NCBI RefSeq assembly: GCF_000768695.1
Contig: NZ_AVPL01000011.1
Span: forward strand, 1-64,000
Direction: 5' to 3'
DNA from: Knoellia aerolata DSM 18566
GTDB lineage: Bacteria > Actinomycetota > Actinomycetes > Actinomycetales > Dermatophilaceae
Length of the DNA: 64,000 bases
This document shows positions 51,419 through 60,034 of the stretch, one piece after another (position 1 is the stretch's first letter; every line of letters starts with the position of its first letter). A model generated the notes under the pieces. It saw nothing but the letters and a program-made list of their open reading frames with translations, had not been told where the DNA came from and did no database searches. The translations under genes and the position numbers were made by a program.

Positions 51419-52918
51419 CTAGACCGGCACGACGGGGATGGCTCCCGCGCCTGCTCCTGCTGCTCCTGCTCCTGCACCTGCACCTTCTGCTCCTGCGCCG
51501 CCCCCGCCAGGGCTGGGCAGCCCTGCTCCGCCGCCGCCGGGCGATGGGCCCCCGCCTCCAGGTGCAGATGGGAGCGATGGGGTGGGTGGGGTGGGCAGGG
51601 AAGGGGTGGGTGCCCCGTCGGTGCCGGTCGCCGCAGGGTGGAGGTCCTGGTCGGGGCTACCGCTTCCACCGATTTGGGGGTTGTTCCCGTCTCCACCCTT
51701 GGGTCGACCGCCGCCGCTGCGTTTGGTGGAGGTGAAGTCGGGGACGTAGTTGTTGTGACCGACCCCCATCTGGTTGGTCAGGTCCGCGCCCACCGAGGCG
51801 CCGGTGGATCCGATCTTCTCCATGGCTCCTATGCCGGCGGCGCCAGCCTGGCCGAGGGCGCCGCCGAATTTGCCCATCATTCCGGCCGTGCTGCCGTTGA
51901 ACCGGCTGCTCGTCGAGTCCTCGCCGGCGCTCTCGCCTTGCGATTTGCCGTTCTCGTCGGTGGCGGAGGCCGCGGAGTTGCTGTCGCTGGCGCTACCTCC
52001 ACCGAGCCCTCCCAGCAGTCCGGAGATCCCGCCTTGTGCGGAGAGGCCGGTACGTAGCGCCGCGCCGGAGGTGGTGCCGGGGTCGGTGAACGCGAGCAGT
52101 TTGAAGAGTGCGAGTGGACTGAAGCAGCCGATGCAGATCAGGACCACGCCGGGGACTGCGGTGCCGATGGCCTTCTCCAGCTCGTTGGTCATGCCGGTGG
52201 CGACGCCCGATGTCATCTGTACCCCGATCCCCAGGACGAGGATCATGAGGACTGGGGTGAAGGCAGCGGCGTGGAACCACCGGAAGCTCTTCCAGAACCA
52301 GTCGCGGCCGAAGTCGGAGGACAGCCCCGCGGCCGCGATGGGTGTGGTGGCAGCGAGTACGAGCAGCGAGCCGGCCCGGGCCAGCATGACGAGCAGGTGC
52401 CCGATGGCGGCGAACACCAGAAAGATGGCGAGCACCATGAGGACTGTGGCCACCGTGCCGTCGGAGATGTCGTGGACGGAGATCTGCGTGCCCAAGGGTT
52501 CGAACTGTGCCCATTTGTCGATGTGCAGCAGTTTGTTCATGAGGGCTTTGGTGAGCCCGCCGACGGCCGCGAGGAGCGCGACGCCGTAGCCGAGCCAGGC
52601 GGCCCAGACCATGAGGAACTGGCCGGTGCCGATGAGGAGCTGCCCCACCGAGCGACCGTCCCTGCGGAAGGCAGAGATTCCCAGCTGCGCCAGGGACAGC
52701 GTGATCATCAGGGTCAGCGCGATCCAGAACGTGATCTTGTAGATCTCCGCGCCTGGGCCAGTCTCGCTGAGGTCGGGAGTGGTGAAACTGTCGACGATCG
52801 TCAGCACCAGTTTGAGCAGCCACAGCCCGGCGTTCCACACTCCGAGGCAGACCGCGGTCCATCCGTCAGCGACGACCTTGCCCGCGGCTGATGCAAGGTA
52901 TTCGAACGGATTGAACAT
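51419..52918 (-). CDS. VirB6/TrbL-like polytopic channel protein
   Basis: A 499-residue protein from ATG 52918 (MFNPFEYLASAAGKVVADGW). Residues about 20-300 contain six to eight membrane segments, including LTLMITLSLAQLGISAF, FLMVWAAWLGYGVALLAAVG, VLMVLAIFLVFAAIGHLLVM and FTPVLMILVLGIGVQMTSGV. The last ~180 residues are a low-complexity Gly/Ser/Pro/Ala tail that is presumably disordered and cytoplasmic or wall-spanning. VirB6/TrbL proteins form the inner-membrane conduit of the T4SS. Confidence 0.85.
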   Translation of the reverse strand: MFNPFEYLASAAGKVVADGWTAVCLGVWNAGLWLLKLVLTIVDSFTTPDLSETGPGAEIYKITFWIALTLMITLSLAQLGISAFRRDGRSVGQLLIGTGQFLMVWAAWLGYGVALLAAVGGLTKALMNKLLHIDKWAQFEPLGTQISVHDISDGTVATVLMVLAIFLVFAAIGHLLVMLARAGSLLVLAATTPIAAAGLSSDFGRDWFWKSFRWFHAAAFTPVLMILVLGIGVQMTSGVATGMTNELEKAIGTAVPGVVLICIGCFSPLALFKLLAFTDPGTTSGAALRTGLSAQGGISGLLGGLGGGSASDSNSAASATDENGKSQGESAGEDSTSSRFNGSTAGMMGKFGGALGQAGAAGIGAMEKIGSTGASVGADLTNQMGVGHNNYVPDFTSTKRSGGGRPKGGDGNNPQIGGSGSPDQDLHPAATGTDGAPTPSLPTPPTPSLPSAPGGGGPSPGGGGAGLPSPGGGGAGAEGAGAGAGAAGAGAGAIPVVPV

Positions 52919-52920
52919 CG

Positions 52921-53766
52921 TCAGTTCACCCCCGAGTCCTCGGCGTCGACCCAAGTACGCCAGCCGGCCTTGACCGCAAGATCGGTGTCTGGCCAGGTTG
53001 AGGGTGCGGTGGCGGGCAGTTCGCCGGGGGCGATCATCCACCGCCCGCTTTGGTCGTCCCCGACCCACTGCATGCGTTCGCAGTACCCGTACGCCACCCG
53101 AGCCTCGGTGGTGATGACGGCCCTCATGTCCAAGAGCACGCAGGCGAGCACCCAGTCCGACCCATCGATGCCCTTGACCTGTGCTGCCGTTGGGTGGGCG
53201 CTGACGGTGATGAAGGGGTCCTTGGTCTGCCCCTGTTGGGCGCTGGCCAGGAACGCCTGGACGTTCTTGATCAGTGGCCAGTCAGCAGCTCCGACACCGC
53301 CCGGCAGGGCCCACTGCTCGTAGACGTCGTTGGCGTGCGGGATCGACATGCCCTGCAAAACGGTGGTCTCGATCGCCGCCAGTTGTCCGATCGCCCCCGC
53401 CGGTGACTTGGGGAATCCGGTGGGCACCTCGACCGGTCCCGTCGTGGTGGCGGCGGGCACGGCCAGCACCGGTGCGGGGGTGGCCGCCGGGGTGCCGGCC
53501 TTGGAGTCGTCCGGTTCCACCTCGAGCATGGGGGCGGCCGCGACTGCGTCCCGGTGAGCCTGACCGTGGGACTCCCCCGCGGCCCCAGTGCGGATTTCGG
53601 CCGAGCCGGGTTCCACGGGCGAGGTGTCGGCGGACTTCACTGCGTAGAGGACCGCCAGGCCCAGGCCGACAAGGCCGACCAGCACGACGACGACTCCGCC
53701 GGCGAGGACGGCTAATAGTCGTGGCCTTCCCCATGACCCGTCGGTGAGGTGCGTCGCCTGAGCCAT
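52921..53766 (-). CDS. Bitopic transfer protein, VirB8-like by architecture
   Basis: A 281-residue protein from ATG 53766, overlapping the stop of the previous gene (TGATG). A short cytoplasmic N-terminus precedes one membrane segment (about 16-40, LLAVLAGGVVVVLVGLVGLG), a Pro/Ala/Thr-rich linker, and an extracytoplasmic domain (AGAIGQLAAIETTVLQGMSI, ITVSAHPTAAQVKGIDGSDW, YGYCERMQWVGDDQSGRWMI). This is the architecture of VirB8/TcpC scaffold proteins with an NTF2-like domain, and its place in the operon fits. Sequence-level homology was not established. Confidence 0.65.
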   Translation of the reverse strand: MAQATHLTDGSWGRPRLLAVLAGGVVVVLVGLVGLGLAVLYAVKSADTSPVEPGSAEIRTGAAGESHGQAHRDAVAAAPMLEVEPDDSKAGTPAATPAPVLAVPAATTTGPVEVPTGFPKSPAGAIGQLAAIETTVLQGMSIPHANDVYEQWALPGGVGAADWPLIKNVQAFLASAQQGQTKDPFITVSAHPTAAQVKGIDGSDWVLACVLLDMRAVITTEARVAYGYCERMQWVGDDQSGRWMIAPGELPATAPSTWPDTDLAVKAGWRTWVDAEDSGVN

Positions 53767-54065
53767 CAGATGCAACCGGACCCGGTCATGGCGCGGACCA
53801 CGCCTGGCAGCACGAGGTAGGCGATGACGGCGAGGAAGACGACGACGACCCCCACGATCCCGGCTTTGCTGGCATGGGGCATGCCGAACACTCGCCCGGC
53901 CACGATGGAGCCGATGCCGACGACGACACCAACGAAGAACAGGAAGATGACGCCCCACAGGACGTAGCCCATGAGCTGGTCGGCGTACTTCTGGGCCTGA
54001 GGTGGCGCAGTGGGGCACACCGCTGTCGGGAGGGCGGTGAGGTGGTAGGTGATCGTGTTCAGCAT
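53766..54065 (-). CDS. VirB2/TrbC-like two-TM protein
   Basis: A 99-residue protein from ATG 54065. Two membrane segments (about 33-58, MGYVLWGVIFLFFVGVVVGI; and about 68-92, AGIVGVVVVFLAVIAYLVLP) and two cysteines (VCPTAPP and the terminal GSGCI). Small two-TM proteins at this operon position in Gram-positive systems are taken as VirB2/TrbC-like or VirB3-like components. It overlaps the ParA-like gene by 7 bases. Confidence 0.7.
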   Translation of the reverse strand: MLNTITYHLTALPTAVCPTAPPQAQKYADQLMGYVLWGVIFLFFVGVVVGIGSIVAGRVFGMPHASKAGIVGVVVVFLAVIAYLVLPGVVRAMTGSGCI

Positions 54066-54895
54066 GAGGAGTCCCCTTCTCGGTGGTTCTTGGCTTGGAC
54101 ACGCCGAAGCAGATGGGTTGTTGCGGTGGTCAGTGCCGGCGGTAGCGGTCGCGTGTCGAGGCCGCGGCTGGCCAGGTCGCGGTCTTCGGGGATGTCGATG
54201 AGGTGCCCGTTGCCCTCCAGAGCACGGGTGAGGGCGCCCATGGTGTGGTCGATGCCGCGTGCCCACTTCTTTCGTCGGGGGCCGACGACGGCGGCTACGA
54301 CGTTGGCGCCCTCGAGCAGCGCCAGGGCCCCTTCCAGACGTCGCAGGCCGGGCACGGTGGCCGAGGTGACAACGACGACGGCCCGCGCACGGTGCACGTG
54401 TTCGCCTATCCAGCAGGGCGTGGCCAGGACCTGCCCGAGCTCCCAGCCGATATCGAGGACAGTCAGACCCAGTGGGCTGATGGGTGGCGGGGGCGGTGGG
54501 ACCTCGTCGATCCCGAGCAGCACGTCGGTGCCGCGCTCGAGGGTGACGTTGTCTCGGGTGCCTCGGGTCCACCCGCTGCCGACCCGCCCGAGCTCGGCAG
54601 TGGCCGCAGCCGCTAGGCCGGTCGCGGTGACGGTGCAGCACTCCACGACGCGGGCCGAGTCAGCGACGGTGGCGATCGCCAGGGCGACGGTGCTGGCACC
54701 GGTGTTGCCGCCGCATCCGATGACCGGGAGGACATCCTCATCGGGATCCCACGTCGGCGCGGGCTTACCGTTGCCGGTGTCCTTCGGGCGGCGGCTCGGG
54801 TCGGTGCGGAACTGTCCGGCCTGTACGGCCTGCCAGGCACGCTTCAGCTCGTCGACGCTGATGGCGGCGCGCGGAGCCGTCTGGGTCGCACTCAT
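54059..54895 (-). CDS. ParA/MinD-like ATPase of the transfer operon
   Basis: A 278-residue protein from ATG 54895 (MSATQTAPRAAISVDELKRA). The nucleotide site is a variant Walker A, VIGCGGNTGASTVALAIATV (about 58), where the usual K-G-G-x-G-K-S/T is changed: the final residues read NTGAST, with no lysine before Ser. A proline run (VPPPPPPIS), a Walker B-like LTVLDIGWELG and RAVVVVTSATVPGLRRLEGA complete the SIMIBI fold. Similar proteins are encoded in actinobacterial ICE operons. The altered P-loop questions ATP hydrolysis. Confidence 0.72.
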   Translation of the reverse strand: MSATQTAPRAAISVDELKRAWQAVQAGQFRTDPSRRPKDTGNGKPAPTWDPDEDVLPVIGCGGNTGASTVALAIATVADSARVVECCTVTATGLAAAATAELGRVGSGWTRGTRDNVTLERGTDVLLGIDEVPPPPPPISPLGLTVLDIGWELGQVLATPCWIGEHVHRARAVVVVTSATVPGLRRLEGALALLEGANVVAAVVGPRRKKWARGIDHTMGALTRALEGNGHLIDIPEDRDLASRGLDTRPLPPALTTATTHLLRRVQAKNHREGDSSC

Positions 54896-55140
54896 CGGGT
54901 TCGCTCTCCCAGTGCGCGACGTCGGGCAGCGAACAGCTCACGCAGGTCGCCGGCGTCGAGACGGGCCAAGGCGGCCTTCGCAAGCTGCGCTTGGCGGAGC
55001 CTGGTCATGCACTGGTCGAGGTCCTCGAGGACGGCGGCGTCGCTGTTGGCCACGTCCATGAGTCGCTCGATCTCTGCGGGGTCAGTCACTGTCATCACCT
55101 CGCCTTCTAACGCCGGATGGGGGTCACTGGCGGTCTTCAT
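54892..55140 (-). CDS. Small hypothetical helical protein
   Basis: 82 residues from ATG 55140, or 67 from ATG 55095 (MTVTDPAEIERLMDVANSDA). All-alpha and charged (LDQCMTRLRQAQLAKAALAR). The start overlaps the stop of the first operon gene (TGATG) and its stop overlaps the ParA-like start (ATGA), so it is co-translated with both. No family is recognised. Confidence 0.6.
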   Translation of the reverse strand: MKTASDPHPALEGEVMTVTDPAEIERLMDVANSDAAVLEDLDQCMTRLRQAQLAKAALARLDAGDLRELFAARRRALGERTR

Positions 55141-55928
55141 CAGGCAGACAGCTTTCGTGCGTCTCGCAGCGCTTGGACCGAGCGTCGGGTCCGGCGGCGG
55201 ATGGTGATCGGTGAGACACCGTGGCGGTGAGCGACCTCGGTGGAGACGTCGTTGGAGAGCAGCCCGGCATGCCCGCGACCGGCACGGCGCGGCTGGTGCC
55301 GGTCCGCGGTGGCGGCGACGTCGACGAGCAGCTCCCGGTCGCCTTCAGTGATGACTCCCTTACTGCAGGCCCACTCCAGGAGCTCGGCCAGTTCGTGTTC
55401 GGGCTGGGTCTCGGCGGCCGGGCCAGGAAGGACCCCCCAGACGTCCTCCGTGGGGGCAATCAAGATGCTTCGGGACCATGCCGGGTCCGCAGCCACACCC
55501 ACTGCGAGATCCCGCATGACCGCCTTGCGGGCGTTCATCAAAATGTTGGCGGCGACGCGGCGTCCACGCTGCCACGGGAAGGTTCGAGCCTCGACCCACA
55601 ACTGGGCGGCGAGGACCTCGTCGATGCTCGGGGTCAGGGTCGCCAGTCGAGCTGCGAGAAGGCTGGCGCCGGGCAGAAGAAGCCAAGCCAACGCTCCCGT
55701 AGCGGCGAGGTCATCGCCGCCTTCGGGTGAGGCCAGTTCGGCCAACGCGAGCAGCACCCGGTCTGCGTCCGCGGGTTCGGCGTTGCGCATCCAGGCGGGC
55801 AAGTCCAAGAGGTCCTCGACGACCTCGAGTGCCTCGTGCTCGAGACGCCAGCTGCTCCAGCGATCCCTGGCGAGGGCCAGCATCTTGTTGTCAGGGTCAT
55901 CCAGACCGAGGTTCCTTGCGACGCTCAT
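55140..55928 (-). CDS. Sigma-70-region-4-like regulator, first gene of the transfer operon
   Basis: A 262-residue protein from ATG 55928, with GAAGGAG 6 bases upstream. The first two thirds are helical without known domain, though RRVAANILMNARKAVMRDLA resembles sigma region 2 helices. The C-terminal part (LLEWACSKGVITEGDRELLV, VAHRHGVSPITIRRRTRRSV) is a sigma-70 region 4-like helix-turn-helix. It heads the T4SS operon and may control it or another element promoter. Confidence 0.72.
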   Translation of the reverse strand: MSVARNLGLDDPDNKMLALARDRWSSWRLEHEALEVVEDLLDLPAWMRNAEPADADRVLLALAELASPEGGDDLAATGALAWLLLPGASLLAARLATLTPSIDEVLAAQLWVEARTFPWQRGRRVAANILMNARKAVMRDLAVGVAADPAWSRSILIAPTEDVWGVLPGPAAETQPEHELAELLEWACSKGVITEGDRELLVDVAATADRHQPRRAGRGHAGLLSNDVSTEVAHRHGVSPITIRRRTRRSVQALRDARKLSA

Positions 55929-55996
55929 TTCGAGCTCCTTCCGCCGTGTGGGCATGGAAGGAAGATCCCGATCGGGCGTCCCCGAGGTTGTCCCCA

Positions 55997-56015
55997 CCCA
56001 GCGCGAATCGCTGGG
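55997..56015. promoter_or_regulatory. Perfect inverted repeat upstream of the transfer operon
   Basis: CCCAGCG-CGAAT-CGCTGGG, 69 bases upstream of the first operon start. It is suitable as an operator or 5' leader hairpin. Confidence 0.45.
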
Positions 56016-56294
56016 GGGTACGACCTTCTAGAGGTAAGCGGTCAGGTCTGTGACCTGCGCAAATGCAACGTCCCCCCGAAAGTTGAAGAAGTTCGTGATG
56101 GAGGAGTTGCCACACATGCCTCGCCCTGGCTGAAAGGCCCTACTCAGAACGGTCAGGCAAGCGGTCACGAAGCGTTCCCTCGTCGAGGTCGAAGATCGCC
56201 CGTCGGTCGGACGGGTCCACAGGGAAATCTGCGACCACGGATCGAGCGCCGTCGTGCCCATGAGTGCTTGGTCCACGAAGGCTGCGTCACACCG

Positions 56295-56330
56295 CCCACT
56301 GTGGGGCAGTGTCACAGCGCCCACTGTGGG
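56295..56330. promoter_or_regulatory. Two palindromes cccactgtggg, 25 bp apart
   Basis: Identical 11-base palindromes at 56295-56305 and 56320-56330, embedded in a longer shared sequence (gcccactgtgggg). The spacing is near 2.5 helical turns. Candidate operator pair for a dimeric regulator. Confidence 0.5.
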
Positions 56331-56557
56331 CCCCATTCGCCCAATTAGGGCTGTCGCCCGGATGCGGCGGCCCCACTGAACCGCGTTGCCCGCTCACTGT
56401 TCCAATCGCCCTGGAGTCGCAGTACGCCGTCGGCCACGTCGAAATCAACCGTATCTTCCGTCAATCAAGGATGACGGCCGACCTGCAGCGGGGGCCTTTG
56501 AAGCAACTGGGACTCGTGCGGCTTTACATCACGGAGGATCAGCCCCATAGCGGCTGA

Positions 56558-57130
56558 TTAGAAGCGGCGTTGCCCGCGGAGATTGGTAAGGTAAAGCGTC
56601 AATGCCCCCGCCAGCAGCGCCCCTCCGATGTAGCCGAGGTTGTCGTGTTCGGGGTTCACCGCAAGCGGGCTCCACCACCCAGGAAGACTATCTGCGGGCG
56701 TGACGACGTAGCTCATGAATACAGCGAAGATCGCGAGCAGGCCTGCTGCCTCGTCCCAAATGAGTGTGAATCCTAGGGGGACGGCCCACAGCACTCCGGT
56801 CAGGTACATCTTCGCAATCCACGACCCATCCTTCGGGGGGAGGTCCGTCGCCAGCAGCAATGCAACCCAGAGACCTGTCAGAAGAGCAACCCACATCGCT
56901 CTACGCAGGTACCCGGTGTCCAGCCACAGGTCACCGGCGGCTCGGGAGCGAATCGCCATGGGACCAATGGTGGATCCGAGCAAGAGGGCTAACACGTTGG
57001 AGCGTATTGCGAGCAGTTGAGCTGAAATGGGGTTGGGAATGTCCACGGTGAGCACTACGGAAATAGTGAGAACAAGCGGGACGATCGCCAACACATAATG
57101 CCCTCTGTGGTCATGAAGCCATGCCCTCAT
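56558..57130 (-). CDS. Polytopic membrane protein, last gene of the secreted-protein/ABC operon
   Basis: A 190-residue protein from ATG 57130. Five to six membrane segments are predicted, including YVLAIVPLVLTISVVLTVDI, MWVALLTGLWVALLLATDLP, VLWAVPLGFTLIWDEAAGLL and YIGGALLAGALTLYLTNLRG. Its start overlaps the stop of the larger permease (ATGA). It looks like a second half-permease or an accessory membrane subunit. No family is recognised. Confidence 0.65.
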   Translation of the reverse strand: MRAWLHDHRGHYVLAIVPLVLTISVVLTVDIPNPISAQLLAIRSNVLALLLGSTIGPMAIRSRAAGDLWLDTGYLRRAMWVALLTGLWVALLLATDLPPKDGSWIAKMYLTGVLWAVPLGFTLIWDEAAGLLAIFAVFMSYVVTPADSLPGWWSPLAVNPEHDNLGYIGGALLAGALTLYLTNLRGQRRF

Positions 57131-58365
57131 GAGCGAAGTCGCACGGATCGAAGTTCTGGGGGCAGGGCATTCAGGTCACAAGTCGCTAGGGACTTAGCAG
57201 CGTCGTGAACGATCCTGTCCTGAGTGTTGGGGTCGGTCGGTTCGAGCCGGTCGCTCACGTTGTAGAGAGGAGCCATGCCCAGACGCACTCTGACTTCGTC
57301 GCTCACTAACCACGAGGCCGCAACCCATGAGTCCGGTGGTGGCGAACCGCCGCGCCAGATCGCGCAGGAACGCGGCGCGGTTATTTCCTCGATCATGAAG
57401 GACTTATCCGGCTCACCACGCCAACTGCCCGGGTCGAAAATTGTCACCCACGGCTTTCCTTGGGCATCCACATCTGCAGTCCAAGCCCAGTAAGTCGTGG
57501 GCAGTTCCGAGGTCAGTTTGACTGACTCGGCGGAGACCTGATTGATGAACGGCGCCCAATGTTCGGCGAGCACTTCAAGTTCTTGAAGTGCGCAGAGTCG
57601 GGTCTTCTCACCCACGCAAACTGTTGGCCGGCTCTGAGTCAATCTGTATCCATCACCGGTCGGAACAAACTGACCCCCCACGGCGGCAAGGGCAAGTGCA
57701 GCCGTCGTCAAGAAGCGGCGACGCGATGTCAGGACTGCTGCAACCAGCGCAGCAAGAAGAAGAGAAAGAAGCACAACACGAGATCCAAATTGCGCCGAGT
57801 CAGGACGGTAGCCGAGCAGTGTGCCGTTGGAGCCCAACTCAGCCAATCGCGTGAACAGGGTCCGTCCTCGCCCGACAAGCAGAAGGACTGGCGTGAGTCC
57901 TCCAACGAGGGGAGCGGCGATGATGGACCCGCTTGACGAGCCCACCACGAAGCCCATCCACCAAGTCGCTAGGGCGGTGAGGGTCTGTGTCGTCCACGGC
58001 CATAAGCTCCCGTTAGTGATCGTCACCGGTGCAAATAGTGCCGCCGCGACCACGACTAGGTGGGCGACGGCATAGACGACCGCCAGCCAGAAACAGCCCG
58101 CAGCGCCGGTAGCCGCCGCGTGCCTTCCTCGCTCCTTGAAGCCTGGTAACACGGTCAACATGCCGTCGGAGTCACGTGCGGCGTACCAAGCCACCACGGA
58201 ACCAATGAGCGGGAGGGCGAGGAATTGGGCGCGGCCGATGACTTCTTGGCCCCAGAGGACCTCACCGATCCATCCAGCCCCGCCGACGGCCATCACGACG
58301 ACCATGGCGACCGCAACTAAAGCGGCAGGCATCCAAGAGCGCCGCTGCCTCAACAGCACTCTCAC
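57127..58365 (-). CDS. ABC-2-like permease with extracytoplasmic C-terminal domain
   Basis: A 412-residue protein. Residues 1-235 hold about six membrane segments (LVAVAMVVVMAVGGAGWIGE, FWLAVVYAVAHLVVVAAALF, VVLLSLLLAALVAAVLT). The C-terminal ~170 residues are soluble and presumably outside, with a cysteine pair RPTVCVGEKTRLCALQELEV and two more cysteines (PRSCAIWRGG, LATCDLNALP). The overlaps with the ATPase gene (58362-58365) and the small membrane gene show one operon. It probably forms the transmembrane part of an exporter whose outer domain contacts the secreted small protein (inference). Confidence 0.72.
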   Translation of the reverse strand: MRVLLRQRRSWMPAALVAVAMVVVMAVGGAGWIGEVLWGQEVIGRAQFLALPLIGSVVAWYAARDSDGMLTVLPGFKERGRHAAATGAAGCFWLAVVYAVAHLVVVAAALFAPVTITNGSLWPWTTQTLTALATWWMGFVVGSSSGSIIAAPLVGGLTPVLLLVGRGRTLFTRLAELGSNGTLLGYRPDSAQFGSRVVLLSLLLAALVAAVLTSRRRFLTTAALALAAVGGQFVPTGDGYRLTQSRPTVCVGEKTRLCALQELEVLAEHWAPFINQVSAESVKLTSELPTTYWAWTADVDAQGKPWVTIFDPGSWRGEPDKSFMIEEITAPRSCAIWRGGSPPPDSWVAASWLVSDEVRVRLGMAPLYNVSDRLEPTDPNTQDRIVHDAAKSLATCDLNALPPELRSVRLRS

Positions 58366-59057
58366 GCAGCTTCTCCACTAGCCATTGCGGCGAGGAGAAA
58401 TGCTTCGGGGGAAAGCCCGCTGTCAGCATATGCAGTACGGAGCTTATGGCCAGGAATGCTCGACCCAACGACCCCATTCGAGACCGGAATAATCGAGTCC
58501 GCGAACTCCAACACGGCCGACGCCTCGTGAGATGCAACGACCACGGGTCGATTCTGACCTGTCTCTTGCAACAGCTGCCAGACGGAGCGGGAGGCACTGA
58601 CATCAAGGGACACAGTGGGCTCGTCAAGAAGTGCCACGCGGCCTCGGACCAGAAGTGCTTGGGCAATGGCGACGCGCCGCTGCCACCCCCCGGAAAGCTT
58701 TGACACTTTCATATCGACCTTGCCGCGGAGGCCGCACTGTGTCAGTGCGGCCTCCACGGCCTGAGCACGATCGCGTCTCGGTATACCGCGCAGCATCGCG
58801 AGGTAGGCGAGGTACTCCCCGACCTTGAGGGATGTTCGAACGTTCGCCTCCTGAGGCAGCAGTACTGTCTCAGTGGCTCCTATGACCTGACCAACGTCGG
58901 GGTGTAACACCCCGGCGAGGGCAAGCAGGAGCGTGCTCTTGCCAGCCCCGTTCAGCCCGACGACGGCTGTCAGCCCCAGATCAGTGGTCCAAGCAGGGCA
59001 GTACAGTTCGAAGGAACCCCTACGAACGACGAGTTCGGTCGCGCTCAGTTCACGCAT
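58362..59057 (-). CDS. ABC transporter ATP-binding protein
   Basis: A 231-residue protein from ATG 59057, overlapping the stop of the secreted-protein gene (TGATG). Walker A is VVGLNGAGKSTLLLALAG (about 33), Q-loop LPQEANVRTSLKV, signature LSGGWQRRVAIAQAL (about 125; LSGGQ variant LSGGW), Walker B RVALLDEPTVSLD and H-loop VVVASHEASAV. It would energise export through the membrane proteins encoded next to it. Confidence 0.92.
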   Translation of the reverse strand: MRELSATELVVRRGSFELYCPAWTTDLGLTAVVGLNGAGKSTLLLALAGVLHPDVGQVIGATETVLLPQEANVRTSLKVGEYLAYLAMLRGIPRRDRAQAVEAALTQCGLRGKVDMKVSKLSGGWQRRVAIAQALLVRGRVALLDEPTVSLDVSASRSVWQLLQETGQNRPVVVASHEASAVLEFADSIIPVSNGVVGSSIPGHKLRTAYADSGLSPEAFLLAAMASGEAA

Positions 59058-59494
59058 CAGGGGATGGTGTGATTCCGCAATGCGGAGTTAGCGCAGTCAT
59101 CCGGTGCGGGCCAGGTGTCGTCCTGGCAAATGCTCCCGCGCGTTTCCGCCCTGTCGTAACTGACGTCCAGCTCTCGGAGCTCCTGTTCGCACCGGTAGGC
59201 CGTGCTGGAGTTGTTACCTGTCCAAGCGCTGTACTGGCCGCTGGAGACGCCGCTGCGGTAGTACGTATACCGAACGGCCGCATGCGCCGAACTACCTCCG
59301 GAGCGGACATCCCTAAAGCAGAGAGTTCCGCCAACGTCGTCCTTGGGGTAGTCAATCCCGTGATCCCCGTAACCGGCGGCTACGGCTCGACTGCCCTCGT
59401 ACGCCGTGATCGTGCCGAAGCTGTAATACACCGCCTCAGCGGCGGGGGCAAGTATCACTGCGCCTGCCAAAAACCCCATCTTCAACCACTTCAT
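59057..59494 (-). CDS. Small secreted four-cysteine protein, first gene of the ABC operon
   Basis: A 145-residue protein from ATG 59494 with GGGAGG upstream. An N-terminal signal peptide MKWLKMGFLAGAVILAPAAE A is followed by a mature region rich in Tyr, Ser, Gly and Asp (YYSFGTITAYEGSRAVAAGY, RYTYYRSGVSSGQYSAWTGN). It has four cysteines (TLCFRD, YRCEQEL, SICQDD, DDCANS), enough for two disulfides. No family is recognised. Translational coupling to an ABC ATPase suggests a bacteriocin-like, pheromone-like or substrate-binding role. No lipobox is present, so it is released or loosely held. Confidence 0.68.
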   Translation of the reverse strand: MKWLKMGFLAGAVILAPAAEAVYYSFGTITAYEGSRAVAAGYGDHGIDYPKDDVGGTLCFRDVRSGGSSAHAAVRYTYYRSGVSSGQYSAWTGNNSSTAYRCEQELRELDVSYDRAETRGSICQDDTWPAPDDCANSALRNHTIP

Positions 59495-60034
59495 TGTGGC
59501 CTCCCTAATGACATGGGGTAGCCAGTCTCCCCCCTGGTGCCCGAAGGATAGCGCGGTCGTGCAGTTCTCGGGGCAAATGCATAGATCAACACACGTTACC
59601 GGTGTCCCGCAGGACGCGCCGGCGAGGCCGAGCCTTGGTGCGCGCGGTCGGCCCACCCTTCCGCTCAGCTTTGGTGTGTCGCGTGGACGATCGGACTGTG
59701 CTCATCCTGCCCGATGCACGCACGCAACCGCCGCAGTGAGCGACAGCGAGGGTCAGCGCCGAAAGAAGCCGCGTGTGTAGCTCCAGCGGCCGTCGGTGTC
59801 CTCATCGGTTGTCGTTTCCAGGGACGCGTCGAGATGGATCGGCATGAGGCGGGCACGGGACTCCTCTAGCGCCACTCCTGGCCTCCACACGATCAACGCG
59901 TCATCGTGCCCGTCCCGGAGTGAGCGTTGTAGCTCCTTCTCGGAGAAGACCAAACAGAGGCGGTGACCGTTTTGATGACATCCCCCTTGCTTGCCCACGC
60001 GAGTGCATCGCGATCACCAACTAGGACTCCGTGC
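59495..60034 (-). other. Region with a coding-like remnant on the minus strand
   Basis: About 540 bases. From 59998 to 59756 the minus frame reads NGHRLCLVFSEKELQRSLRD, HDDALIVWRPGVALEESRAR and ...GRWSYTRGFFRR (stop). An upstream piece in another frame (GVLVGDRDALAWASKGDVIK, about 60020) seems to belong to it. It looks like the decayed 3' end of an unrecognised gene. The rest is the promoter region of the secreted-protein operon. Confidence 0.4.

Larger units (their letters stand above)
55929..56557. other. Regulatory region between the transfer operon and the ABC operon
   Basis: About 630 bases without a supported gene. It carries the transfer-operon promoter region, a perfect 7-bp hairpin at 55997-56015, and two copies of the palindrome cccactgtggg 25 bases apart (56295-56305, 56320-56330). 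Short open frames have no family resemblance. Confidence 0.5.

Noticed and set aside
56264-56557. A 97-residue plus-strand open frame upstream of the ABC operon end
   Set aside because: It begins inside the palindrome region, has no ribosome site and its translation resembles nothing known.
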